Shown here: in pieces, positions 8,696 to 16,665 of the stretch | How the letters are laid out: each line of letters starts with the position of its first letter | Numbering within the stretch: the stretch's first letter is position 1 | DNA from: Acidobacteriota bacterium | GTDB lineage: Bacteria > Acidobacteriota > Terriglobia > Terriglobales > Acidobacteriaceae | Direction: 5' to 3' | Length of the DNA: 25,317 nucleotides | Assembly: GCA_025353435.1 (NCBI GenBank) | Contig: JANXQR010000526.1 | Location: 1 to 25,317, forward strand | Translations under genes and position numbers: made by a program | Notes under the pieces: model-generated | The model's input: only the letters and a program-made list of their open reading frames with translations | What the model was told of the DNA's origin: nothing | The model's database searches: none

Positions 8696-10813
8696 GCGCT
8701 GGCCCGGCAGAAGCCGGCGGCGTTCCACGACATTACGCTGGGTGGCATTCAGACGATTTGCAGCACGACCTTCTGGACCTCGTGCACACAGGCGCCGAAC
8801 GGCCACAACGCGACACCCGTGTACCTTGCCGCCGCCGGTTACGACATGGCGACGGGGCTGGGGTCAGTGGATGCGAACGCGCTGGTCACGAATTGGAATG
8901 CGGTTGTGTTCAACCCGACCACTACCAAGCTCCAGGTATCAAAGATGACCGTGACCCATGGAACGCCGCTGACGCTGACTGCCACGGTGACGCCTGACTC
9001 GGGCGGGGGGACGCCTACCGGGGCCGTATCGATCCTGACCAATGCGAGCCTGCCGGCAAGCCAGTCGCAGACGAGCCTGCCCCTGACGAGCGGCTCTGCC
9101 AGCTCAACCATTGATTCACTACCCGGCGGCGACTACCAGTTGACGGCCCGTTACAGCGGCGACGGGATCCACGCCGCAAGCACGTCATCGCCGGTGGAGG
9201 TGAAGATTGCGGCGGAGCCTTCCACCGCCAACATGATTCTTACGAGCGGCAACCATGTGCTGGCCAGCCTCAACGCAAGCGTGCCATACAACCAGCCGTT
9301 CCAGATCAACCTGCAACCGACGGGCGTGAACCGACTGCTGATCAACTCAGGAGGAGCTGCGACGGGAACAGCGACGTTCACGCTGGACTCGACGACCGTG
9401 ACCGTTCCGCTGAATGTGGCCGGAATCGCGTCGTGGGTTCCGCCCGCGCTGACGCCTGGGACCCACACTGTGAGCGCCAGCTATTCAGGTGACCCAAGCT
9501 ACCAGGCCTCGTCCGCGGCAGCCGTGACCTTCACGGTGATCAAGGGGCCCATCTGGATCAACGGTGATTTCTTCGGACCCCTGACCTTTGAAGCGAATGA
9601 CCCCAATTACCTGCTTGCGCCGGGCAGTTCGCTCACGTTTGGCGTAACGGTGCAGCCGGGGTGGTCGCTGGGGGCAAGCCCCGGCCAGATTCCCCTCGGA
9701 ACTGTGACCCCCACCGGTACCGTGAGCCTGTGCCTCAATGCGGGAGCCAATGTAGCAGCAGCGTGCCTCGCCCCGGCGTACACCATCACCGTGCCGCTCA
9801 CACCTGCCAACGGACCGAATGCGCTGCAGGCCAATGCTGTCGGTACGTTCCAGAACATTGCTTCAGGCTGGTACATGGTCGAGGCGCAATATAACGGAGA
9901 TTCGAATTACACGCCATACGGCCTCATCATCACGAATTGGGTCGACGTGAACCCGCTGCCGACTCTGGTTCCGACAACGACGACGCTGAGCGCTTCGCCC
10001 TCCAGCATTTCCGGCAGCGACACGGCGCAGGCAACGGCAACCGTCATCCGAAACGACAACAGCGGGACCACGCCCACCGGAATTGTCGCGTTCTTCAGCA
10101 ACGGACGGTTTCTTTACCAGCTTCAGTTACCGAATGCGACGGCAGGCACTTCGAGTTCAGTCACGTTCCACCCGGCGGCCTCATGGTTCTGGAACAACGG
10201 CACGAATGACCTGATCGCTGTGTATTACGGGGACGGAGCGACCTTCGGGCCCTCGCAAAGCAACACCGTCGGCATCGAGGCGGCGCGAACGACCGCGGCG
10301 GACTTCACGCTGGCTCCGCAGACGGCCCAAGTCAACGTTAAGTCGGGCAGCACGGCTACGGCCATTCTGAATCTCGCATCGCTCAACGGACTGAACGGAA
10401 CAGTTAGCCTGACGTGTGCCGCGTCCTCAGCGCAATTCGCGTGCAGCCTCAGCCCATCTTCACTGCTGTTGAACGGCGCCTCGACAGCAAGCGTAACGAT
10501 CTCGGCGAAGTTATCGGAACAAGCCTTGACGGTTTCCACGGTCCCCGGTTGGCCCGCCGGCTTGCTGGCGGTATGCTGCGCGCTTGGCGTTGCGCGGAAA
10601 CGACGTACCCTTGGCACGTGGACTATGGTGATCCTGCTCGGAGCGTGTGCGCTTACAGCAATTAGTGGCTGCGGCGGAAGCGGGGGCACCGGGACCGGCA
10701 ATGGCGGCGGATCGAATCCGAACAATACACCGGCAGGCCGCTACAACGTCGTGGTTACGGCTACCTCTGGAACTGTGGTTCACAACGTTAAGCTCGCAGT
10801 CATCGTGGAATGA
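8696..10813 (+). pseudogene. C-terminal remainder of the S53 protease: calcium site, Ig-like repeats, membrane tail
   Basis: This is the in-frame continuation after TAG 8693. A gene caller would begin it at GTG 8819, which is really an internal Val codon. It opens with the end of the S53 fold (ALARQKPAAFHDITLGG; GYDMATGLGSVDAN). At least three bacterial Ig-like modules follow, with recognisable cores (PLTLTATVTPDSGGGTPTGA with YSGDGIHAAS; GTHTVSASYSGDPSYQASS; DTAQATATVIRNDNSGTTPT with YYGDGATFG). A last beta-domain (VSLTCAASSAQFACSLSPSS) precedes two hydrophobic segments separated by ARKRR, then SGCGGSGGTGTG and a TPAGRYNVVVTATSG tail. Without readthrough or an internal start it would not be made with a signal peptide. 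Confidence 0.85.
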
Positions 10814-11229
10814 CAGCAATTCTAGGAACGGAGCACCGGCGATAAACTGATTACCAAGGAATGTAGCAACTGGCAGTGAAAGTGGCTCTGATCGCAAGAA
10901 GCTCGATTGCCCGCGTACTGATCGACAAAGATAATCTGCATGGCCCTAGTGTGGGTGATGCCGGTACTGACCCTGCGAGGGTTCTCGGTGTACCCCTACA
11001 GATCCGGGAATCAGTAAGCCTGATCCACCACCTACGTCGCGATGCATTGTCGGGGTCGACTCTCCATCGCCGTGACGTATGCCCCTCAGTCATAGGCGCA
11101 GTTGCGGTAGGCATTCATCACAGTAAAGGCGGATTGCCCCTTCCTGCCTTGTTCTACCTGAAGCATCAGGTCAGTGCTTGACCCCGGTCCCCTCTCCTTC
11201 GAAGATAGGGCTTCCGTCCTGGAGGGAAT
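10814..11229. other. Intergenic stretch without a convincing gene
   Basis: About 416 nt between the S53/Ig gene and the frameshifted coiled-coil gene. An open frame of about 100 codons from 10876 has no recognisable family, no Shine-Dalgarno and unremarkable composition, so I do not call it. GGAGGG at 11221-11226 is the ribosome binding site of the next gene. No strong terminator hairpin is visible after 10813. Confidence 0.5.
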
Positions 11230-11919
11230 ATGGGTGAGTGGTTGTCGAGGAGATCGATGTACGATCTGGTCTGGTCTGAACCGCTGAGTTCTCTGTGTGC
11301 GCGTTTCGGTATCTCAGACGTGGCGTTGCGCAAGACCTGCCAACGAGCGATGGTGCCAACGCCAGAGAGAGGATATTGGGCAAGGAAGGAGGCGGGAAAG
11401 AAGGCGTTTGTGCGGCCGTTCTCTGAACGGCCTCCAGCCATGGACCATGAGGTCCAGGTCGGCGGCTGGCGCGAATACTCGTCGTATCACATCTGGACCG
11501 ATGACGAACTACTCGATCCTCTACAGCCGCCTCCTCAGTTCGGGAGCACGCTCGAATCCGTTCGAGACCGGATAACCAAGGCAATTGGGAAGGTGACAGT
11601 GCGACGTGAGGTGACGGACTGGCATCCGGCGATCTCACGGCTGCTGAAAGAAAATGCAGTGCGCCGGGAGAAGCAGCGTGCGTCAGGCTACGTCCTGTCC
11701 TCGGAGAGAACTCAGTTCGATAGCCTTTTCGTCCAGCGAAGGCTTCGTATCCTGAATTCCTTGTTTATTGCGGTGGAGAAGTTTTGCGGCAGGCCATTGA
11801 GGATGCGGTCAAGACTTCGATCTCGTTCTACGGTCAGATTGTTTGGATCAAGCTTGCGACTTCGAGAATTGGGAGCGGAGCCAATCCGAAAGGCAGCGCA
11901 AGGACGGATGAGAAGCTGA
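11230..11919 (+). CDS. 5' part of a frameshifted protein: N-terminal HTH-like domain family, unknown function
   Basis: The N-terminal portion matches a pattern I know from widespread hypothetical proteins: SRRSMYDLVWSEPLSSLCAR, then FGISDVALRKTCQRAMVPTP and RGYWARKEAGKK. This looks like a small helix-turn-helix-like domain, but no function is established. Good sequence runs to about LRILNSLFIAVEKFCG (about residue 187). After that the frame turns into Arg/Ser-rich nonsense (RPLRMRSRLRSRSTVRL). Starts at ATG 11230 (GGAGGG upstream) or ATG 11257 (AGGAGA upstream) are both possible. The remainder continues in the -1 frame. Confidence 0.65.
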   Translation: MGEWLSRRSMYDLVWSEPLSSLCARFGISDVALRKTCQRAMVPTPERGYWARKEAGKKAFVRPFSERPPAMDHEVQVGGWREYSSYHIWTDDELLDPLQPPPQFGSTLESVRDRITKAIGKVTVRREVTDWHPAISRLLKENAVRREKQRASGYVLSSERTQFDSLFVQRRLRILNSLFIAVEKFCGRPLRMRSRLRSRSTVRLFGSSLRLRELGAEPIRKAAQGRMRS

Positions 11920-12404
11920 CCTTAGGGGTTCTGGACGGCTACAACTCGGAACGGGAGAACCACTCATGGTCGGACGACAGCGGAGCCAAGATCGAGAGCC
12001 AACTCAGCGAGATCGCGATCGAGACCGTATATCAGGCTGAATTGGCATACCGCAAGGGCGTCGAACGAAGATACGAGCTGCGGAAGAAGCGCAAGGCTGA
12101 GCTAGAACAAGAACTGTTCCGACGCAAGTTGGAGGCTGAGCGGGCTGAGAACGAGCGTATTCAGAAGCTTGAAAAGGAGCGGATCGATCGCCTTCTGCAA
12201 GAAGCAGCGGCATTCGATCAAGCTGCGGTCATTCGGAAGTACGTCCAGGCGATCCTCAATGCGGCGGCCGGATCGGCCGATTCGCCTGCTAAGAAGCTCA
12301 AAGCATGGAGCGAATGGGCATTGGCAGAGGCTGATCGGATCGATCCGAGCGTGAACGAAGGGCTCCTCGGGTGGATGAACGGAACTTATGTCAGCGTGGG
12401 ATGA
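11784..12404 (+). pseudogene. 3' part of the frameshifted protein: coiled coil and C-terminal domain
   Basis: This frame resumes the protein with sensible sequence (QAIEDAVKTSISFYGQIVWI). It has a long charged coiled coil (ELRKKRKAELEQELFRRKLE, AERAENERIQKLEKERIDRL) and a C-terminal region ending KLKAWSEWALAEADRIDPSV. Joining it to the upstream frame needs a -1 shift, equivalent to one missing base, at about 11781-11791. The repaired protein would be about 391 aa. The apparent TTG start at 11784 has no Shine-Dalgarno and is likely not used. The local sequence (GTTTTGCGGC) does not fit a canonical slippery heptamer, so programmed shifting is unlikely. Confidence 0.6.
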
Positions 12405-13281
12405 CCGCACGGGGTATGACAGTATTCATAGAAATGCTACCGGGTCTGATTCCCCTGCGCCTTAGCGCACAACCATATCGAGGATCATCTTTACGAGGCC
12501 CATACCCCCGCGACGACCGGCGGCCAGGTACGGCCTCGTTGCGTGGGACCCGAGCCGAAGCGATGACGACCGAGATGACGAGTGTGGACGCGAAGCTGGC
12601 GCGGCATCGACGCAGAGGTACAGACCTGATTTCCTCGGAGAGTGGGCAAATTGCCCAGGGGTCCACAGTCACCTTTACCGCGACCACAGCGTTCCGGTGC
12701 AGCAGAGGTAGTTCGCCTCCGACAGTCGCATGGTGACGGTAGCGAACGAACTGGCGCAAGAAGTGCACACACGGATCACCATCCCCGTGTACAGCAGCCG
12801 GAGCGCGATGCCACGACGGCATCGCCCAGGGGTATTCGGTATCTGGTTAGCAGATCGCTTCACCTTGTCCACATCCATCCGCGGGCACCTCGACCTTCAC
12901 GATTCCGGCGACGAACCCCTAGCGCCCCGGCAAAAATGACTACCCCAGGAGTGCAGGTTTGGCGAAACTCGTATTGCGCAGGGCGCGACATCGAAGACCA
13001 GGCCGGCTTCATGGCGTCTCCAAGGCCAATTTGTGGCAAAGGGAAGGATTGTCTACAACCTAACAAGAACCTAAAGTCAGAGCCTAGTCGGGGCTGGAAA
13101 CGTGCTTTGGTCTGTTACCGCAAACTGATCCTTCACTTCACTAGCGATCGGTAAAGACAAGCCGAGTTACCGTTACAAACCAGTCTTCGATGAATACATC
13201 GAAGCTTCAGTACTCCTTGAGCGCTTTCATCTAACAAGACGTTCTGTTCATCCTCGAACTTCGTAATCAGACAATCTCGAT
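12405..13281. other. Long stretch without a convincing gene; possible decayed sequence
   Basis: About 877 nt with no frame that reads as a real protein on either strand. Near 12628-12700 one frame reads SGQIAQGSTVTFTATTA, which resembles the opening strand of bacterial Ig-like repeats. Near 12882-12915 another reads AGTSTFTIPATNP. Both run into stops quickly. This could be remnant coding DNA or coincidence. A hairpin at 13185-13204 lies near the right edge. Confidence 0.4.
13185..13204 (-). terminator. Perfect hairpin 78 nt beyond the carotenoid operon
   Basis: CTTCGATG, loop AATA, CATCGAAG: an 8-bp perfect stem with a 4-nt loop, downstream of the last operon gene on its transcribed strand. 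The following sequence on that strand (ACTGGTTTGTAACG) has only a short T run, so this is a weak candidate terminator. Confidence 0.35.
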
Positions 13282-13605
13282 TTATTCCCGCCATCCGAGA
13301 CAGCTCGCTTCCTCGGAAGTGAGATAGAGAAGATAAAGAAAGCCGTCTGGATTTTCAATATGGCTGATAACGTTTCGGACATCGGAGCCTTGAGAGAGTA
13401 GTGGATTAATGGTTTCAATTAGGTCGTATTCGTCTGTGAAGACACGCTCGTGGGTCTTCGTGTGAACGCTGCTGCGGCTTGTCCAGAGCTGAATGCGAGC
13501 GACATAGCGGCAGGCACGACTACCTTCATCGTGCGTGCAGCACAGATGGATCAGGTAACGTCGCCTGCGAGGCACTCGATTGAATTTCTGTGCGGGTCGG
13601 TTCAT
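13282..13605 (-). CDS. Unknown 107-aa protein, last gene of the carotenoid operon
   Basis: The start at ATG 13605 is chosen because ATGA overlaps the stop of crtO, as at every other junction in this operon; the frame could extend 7 codons further. The protein is soluble-looking: a basic N-terminus (MNRPAQKFNRVPRRRRYLIH), then a more acidic, better folded-looking half (FTDEYDLIETINPLLSQGSD and PDGFLYLLYLTSEEASCLGW). It has no signal peptide or membrane helix and contains a few cysteines. I do not recognise a family. Coupling to crtO suggests a link to the pigment pathway or simple co-expression. A small regulatory or accessory role is possible but unsupported. Confidence 0.65.
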   Translation of the reverse strand: MNRPAQKFNRVPRRRRYLIHLCCTHDEGSRACRYVARIQLWTSRSSVHTKTHERVFTDEYDLIETINPLLSQGSDVRNVISHIENPDGFLYLLYLTSEEASCLGWRE

Positions 13606-14081
13606 AGTCGGACGAGAGTGTGGCATTGAGCGTGAGCGATGCGGCTAAGTATTAAGCGGTTATAGCGCTGCGCAAGTATGCAGGGCAGGTTGGCGGCGAG
13701 GGCGTAGACTGCCATCACCCAGCACGCCCACCGCGGATTCCAGATAAAGAAAATGGGTAGGCAGCCGAACATGAACCAGTGCACAATTTCGGCTCGGCGG
13801 GTCTCGATGAGAAATTGTGCAACGCAATTGGGATCGCGACTGAGGAGCTTCCTCTTAGCGAATCCTCCAAGCCAAGGAGCACCATCGGGTAGAAGGTATT
13901 TCCATCTCCGAATGGCAAGCCAGTTTCGATACATACGCCCGTCTTGTTCCCAGGCGCGCGGGGCGGTGAGCCAAGTATCGCGTGCGAAGATGTGAGACGG
14001 GACGCGGAGAGCGATGAAGCTGATGGCGATGTGAAGGATGGGCCAGCCGAGGACGTTCGCCACCCACACCAGCGCGATCAT
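13602..14081 (-). CDS. crtO: CrtO-type glycosyl-diaponeurosporenoate acyltransferase
   Basis: A 159-aa membrane protein that, as in Staphylococcus aureus, should add a fatty acyl chain to the sugar of the glycosylated C30 carotenoid acid (last step of staphyloxanthin synthesis). Family-specific stretches are clear: MYRNWLAIRRWKYLLPDG, FLIETRRAEIVHW, and YALAANLPCILAQRYNR, all close to the staphylococcal protein as I recall it. Hydrophobic segments lie at ~1-25 and across ~100-137. Length matches the family. ATGA overlaps join it to crtQ upstream and to the unknown gene downstream. This CrtO is unrelated to the beta-carotene ketolase of the same name. Confidence 0.9.
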   Translation of the reverse strand: MIALVWVANVLGWPILHIAISFIALRVPSHIFARDTWLTAPRAWEQDGRMYRNWLAIRRWKYLLPDGAPWLGGFAKRKLLSRDPNCVAQFLIETRRAEIVHWFMFGCLPIFFIWNPRWACWVMAVYALAANLPCILAQRYNRLILSRIAHAQCHTLVRL

Positions 14082-15151
14082 ACTTCGCGCCCTCGCCAGA
14101 CAGTTTTGCGGCGGAGAGCGCGGCGAGACGCAGAGCGGACGAATACGGCACAGTAGTATGCGAGCGGCAGCGGATACAGCAGGCCGGTGAAAAAGCGGTA
14201 GCTCCCAAGCTGACGCGCGAGCCAGACAAGTTGCAGGCTGAGCAGTAGATAAACGACGGCCAGGCCGAGACGGCCGTAGTCATGCGGAACGATCAGCAGA
14301 AGCGCGGTAGACCAGAGGGCGGAGATCCACACCGCGGCCGAGGCAAGAACAATGCCGTCCGAGGCTGCGGCTCCGTGGATGAAAGCTTTTGTCCAGCTAT
14401 CGGACATCTGGCCGAGACCCTCCGGAAACATACGCATATGGAGAGTGCCGCGGCCGCCCAGGCAGAGGATGCGCGCACCAGAGGTGCGGATGAGGTGAGC
14501 GAGGTTGACATTTTCCAGGACGCAGCCGCGAACAGCAGCGTGACCGCCAACAGCGAAGTAGGTTTCTTTGGAGATGAGGAGCGACTGGCCAAAGAGCCGC
14601 GGCTCAGAGACTAAACCGAACCCCCCTGCGCCCGCAGCCATGAGGACATTAAAAAAAAGCGACAACTGCTCGTATGTGGCGCTCATGGCATGATAGGGCA
14701 GCAACGATAGAACCAGTCCCGGATCGCGCTCGGCGAGCCAACGTGTAATGAGACGGTCCAGGCCTCTGTCAGCAAAGAATGTGTCCGCGTCCAGAAAGAG
14801 CAGATGATCGCCGATTGCACGCTGGGCTCCCTGATGACACGCCCACGCTTTGCCAGTCCAACCTGCGGGTAGCGTCGAGGACGTGATAACGGTCGCGCCA
14901 AGACTTTGTGCAATAGGGCCAGTGTTATCGGTAGAAGCATCGTCAACGACAAGAATTTCGACCGACTGCACCGTGGATGCCGTGATCGATTGCAGAAGAC
15001 GCGGAAGATTATCTTCTTCGTTACGTGCAGGAATGACAATAGAGAGGCTGATCGCGCCGTGCGCCTGAGCGCGCTGGCATGCAGGAACGCGCAGGATGAG
15101 CAGGATGCCCGCAGGAAGTCCGACAGCGCAGAGCAGGGCTGGCACGATCAT
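14078..15151 (-). CDS. crtQ: CrtQ-type 4,4'-diaponeurosporenoate glycosyltransferase (GT2)
   Basis: A 357-aa family 2 glycosyltransferase expected to attach a sugar (glucose in S. aureus) to the carboxyl end of the C30 carotenoid acid. An N-terminal hydrophobic segment (1-20) is followed by the GT-A fold: SIVIPARNEEDNLPRLLQSI, VVDDAST (Asp70/Asp71), the family-characteristic GWTGKAWACHQGAQ, and the DxD metal site LFLDADTFF (Asp121/Asp123). The C-terminal ~100 residues carry several membrane helices. Length and layout match staphylococcal CrtQ. The start ATGA overlaps the crtP stop. The sugar donor is inferred from the family. Confidence 0.9.
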   Translation of the reverse strand: MIVPALLCAVGLPAGILLILRVPACQRAQAHGAISLSIVIPARNEEDNLPRLLQSITASTVQSVEILVVDDASTDNTGPIAQSLGATVITSSTLPAGWTGKAWACHQGAQRAIGDHLLFLDADTFFADRGLDRLITRWLAERDPGLVLSLLPYHAMSATYEQLSLFFNVLMAAGAGGFGLVSEPRLFGQSLLISKETYFAVGGHAAVRGCVLENVNLAHLIRTSGARILCLGGRGTLHMRMFPEGLGQMSDSWTKAFIHGAAASDGIVLASAAVWISALWSTALLLIVPHDYGRLGLAVVYLLLSLQLVWLARQLGSYRFFTGLLYPLPLAYYCAVFVRSASRRALRRKTVWRGREV

Positions 15152-16665
15152 GGCTTTCCTTTGTCCGCTTGCTCGATAATCATCCGAGCGACATGTTGGC
15201 CGCCAAGCGTGACCATGGGCATGCCCGCTCCGGGATTAACGCTGCCGCCAACGAAGAACAGATTGTGGAACTGAGGGCTCTGCTTAGGCGCTTTAAACGC
15301 GAAGTTACTGCGGCGATCGCAGACTACACCGTAGATGGAGCCTCGATTGGAGGCGTACCGAGTCTCGATGTCGAATGGAGTCCAGAAGTCCTCTACAACG
15401 ATGTGTTGCCGCAGATCGGTGAGGCCCATACGCTCAAGCTTGTCGAGGCAGATTTCTTTAAGTGCGACGTAATCCTCGCGCGTATAGGGATTACTTTCGT
15501 TGATGGATGGAATGTGCGGCAGGATCTTGATGTTGTCGCATCCGGGGGGGGCCTGCGATGGATCGGTGCGAGTAGGGGCGACGACATAGATGGTCGGGTC
15601 GTCCGGCAGTTTCTTGTCGCGAAAGACGCGGCGGAAGTGCTCGTGCAGATTATCCGAGTAGAAGAAATTGTGATGTGCGAGCTGCGGATAGACCCGATCC
15701 AGTCCGAGGTGCAGAATGATCCCGGAGCAGGATGGCTCGAAGCGACGCAGCCTCTTCATCGCGGAAGCGGACGAATGCAGCAACCGCTGCATTGCGGGAA
15801 TAACTTCCATGTTGGACACAACGTAATCGGCGGGCAAGGTGCGAAGATCGCCATCAGAGTTGCGGACCTGTACGCCAGTGGCGGTGCTGCCGGAGTAGTC
15901 GATGCGCTGAACCTCATGCTCGAGGCACATCGTAACACCGGTCTCTTCAAGACGTTTGCGGAACGCGTGGCCCAGTTGATACAGACCGCCAGCCACATAC
16001 CAGAGGCCGAAATCCATTTGGATGGTTGGCATCAGATTCATGAAAGCGGGCGAGTCGAGTGCGCTGGAACCGACATACTTGATGAAGTATTCGAAGATAT
16101 CTCGAAGATAACGATTGCTTAGACGCTTATAAATGCTGCCGGACATCGAGTGCAGATAGTCGAGGTCGCGGGCTTCCCTCCACCCATAAAAGCGAAAGAA
16201 CTGTAAAAGCGTATCAAGGCCGTGGCGGAGATAGCCACGTTCAAGGATTTCGTATTGGCGTCGTGAGTAATCGAGGAAGTCCTTGTACTCGCCGAAGACC
16301 TGCGGACCGAAGCGTTCGAGCTCCGTGCGCATTCTTTCGGGATCTTCCCAGAGGTCGACGACCACTCCATCTTCAAAAAAATTACGCCACTGTGGATCGA
16401 CACGCTGCAGAGTTATATAGTCTTCGAGTCGCTTGCCGTCACCTTCGAAGATGGGACGAAAAATCTCAGGAAGTGTGAAGATCGAGGGTCCAAGATCGAA
16501 GCTGAATCCTTTGGTTTGCAATTGATTGAGTTTGCCGCCGACCTGCGCATTCTTCTCAAGGATAGTGACTTGGAAGCCTCTGCGTGCGAGCATGATGGCA
16601 GCGGACATGCCGCCGAGACCAGCTCCGATGACGATGACACGTTTGTTTTTGTCAGTGGCGCTCAT
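15148..16665 (-). CDS. crtP: CrtP-type C30 carotenoid terminal oxidase (diaponeurosporene oxidase)
   Basis: A 505-aa FAD flavoprotein of the phytoene desaturase superfamily. The N-terminus has the Rossmann motif VIVIGAGLGGMSAAIMLARR. It resembles staphylococcal CrtP rather than CrtN at diagnostic places: FSFDLGPSIFTLPEIFRPIF, YFIKYVGSSALDSPA, YVVSNMEVIPAMQRLLHSS, YPQLAHHNFFYSDN, LERMGLTDLRQHIVVEDFW, and the C-terminal GGSVNPGAGMPMVTLGGQ. CrtP oxidises the terminal methyl group to an aldehyde, the substrate of the dehydrogenase encoded upstream. The frame extends to 16725, but ATG 16665 forms an ATGA overlap with the preceding stop and begins the conserved protein, so it is the start chosen. 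Confidence 0.92.
   Translation of the reverse strand: MSATDKNKRVIVIGAGLGGMSAAIMLARRGFQVTILEKNAQVGGKLNQLQTKGFSFDLGPSIFTLPEIFRPIFEGDGKRLEDYITLQRVDPQWRNFFEDGVVVDLWEDPERMRTELERFGPQVFGEYKDFLDYSRRQYEILERGYLRHGLDTLLQFFRFYGWREARDLDYLHSMSGSIYKRLSNRYLRDIFEYFIKYVGSSALDSPAFMNLMPTIQMDFGLWYVAGGLYQLGHAFRKRLEETGVTMCLEHEVQRIDYSGSTATGVQVRNSDGDLRTLPADYVVSNMEVIPAMQRLLHSSASAMKRLRRFEPSCSGIILHLGLDRVYPQLAHHNFFYSDNLHEHFRRVFRDKKLPDDPTIYVVAPTRTDPSQAPPGCDNIKILPHIPSINESNPYTREDYVALKEICLDKLERMGLTDLRQHIVVEDFWTPFDIETRYASNRGSIYGVVCDRRSNFAFKAPKQSPQFHNLFFVGGSVNPGAGMPMVTLGGQHVARMIIEQADKGKP

Noticed and set aside
10876..11181. Open frame of 101 codons after the S53/Ig gene
   Set aside because: No family, no Shine-Dalgarno, and the opposing strand is equally open; not enough to call a gene.
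11781..11791. Programmed -1 frameshift
   Set aside because: The local bases do not make a slippery X-XXY-YYZ heptamer in the reading frame and no strong downstream structure is apparent.
12642..13154. Open frame of 170 codons in the gene-poor stretch, and the opposing frame at 12391-12822
   Set aside because: Composition is Arg/Pro/Ser-rich with no recognisable domain and no ribosome binding site; neither frame is convincing.
15169..16122. Open frame of 317 codons on the plus strand
   Set aside because: It lies wholly antisense to crtP, which has clear family motifs; its translation shows no family features.
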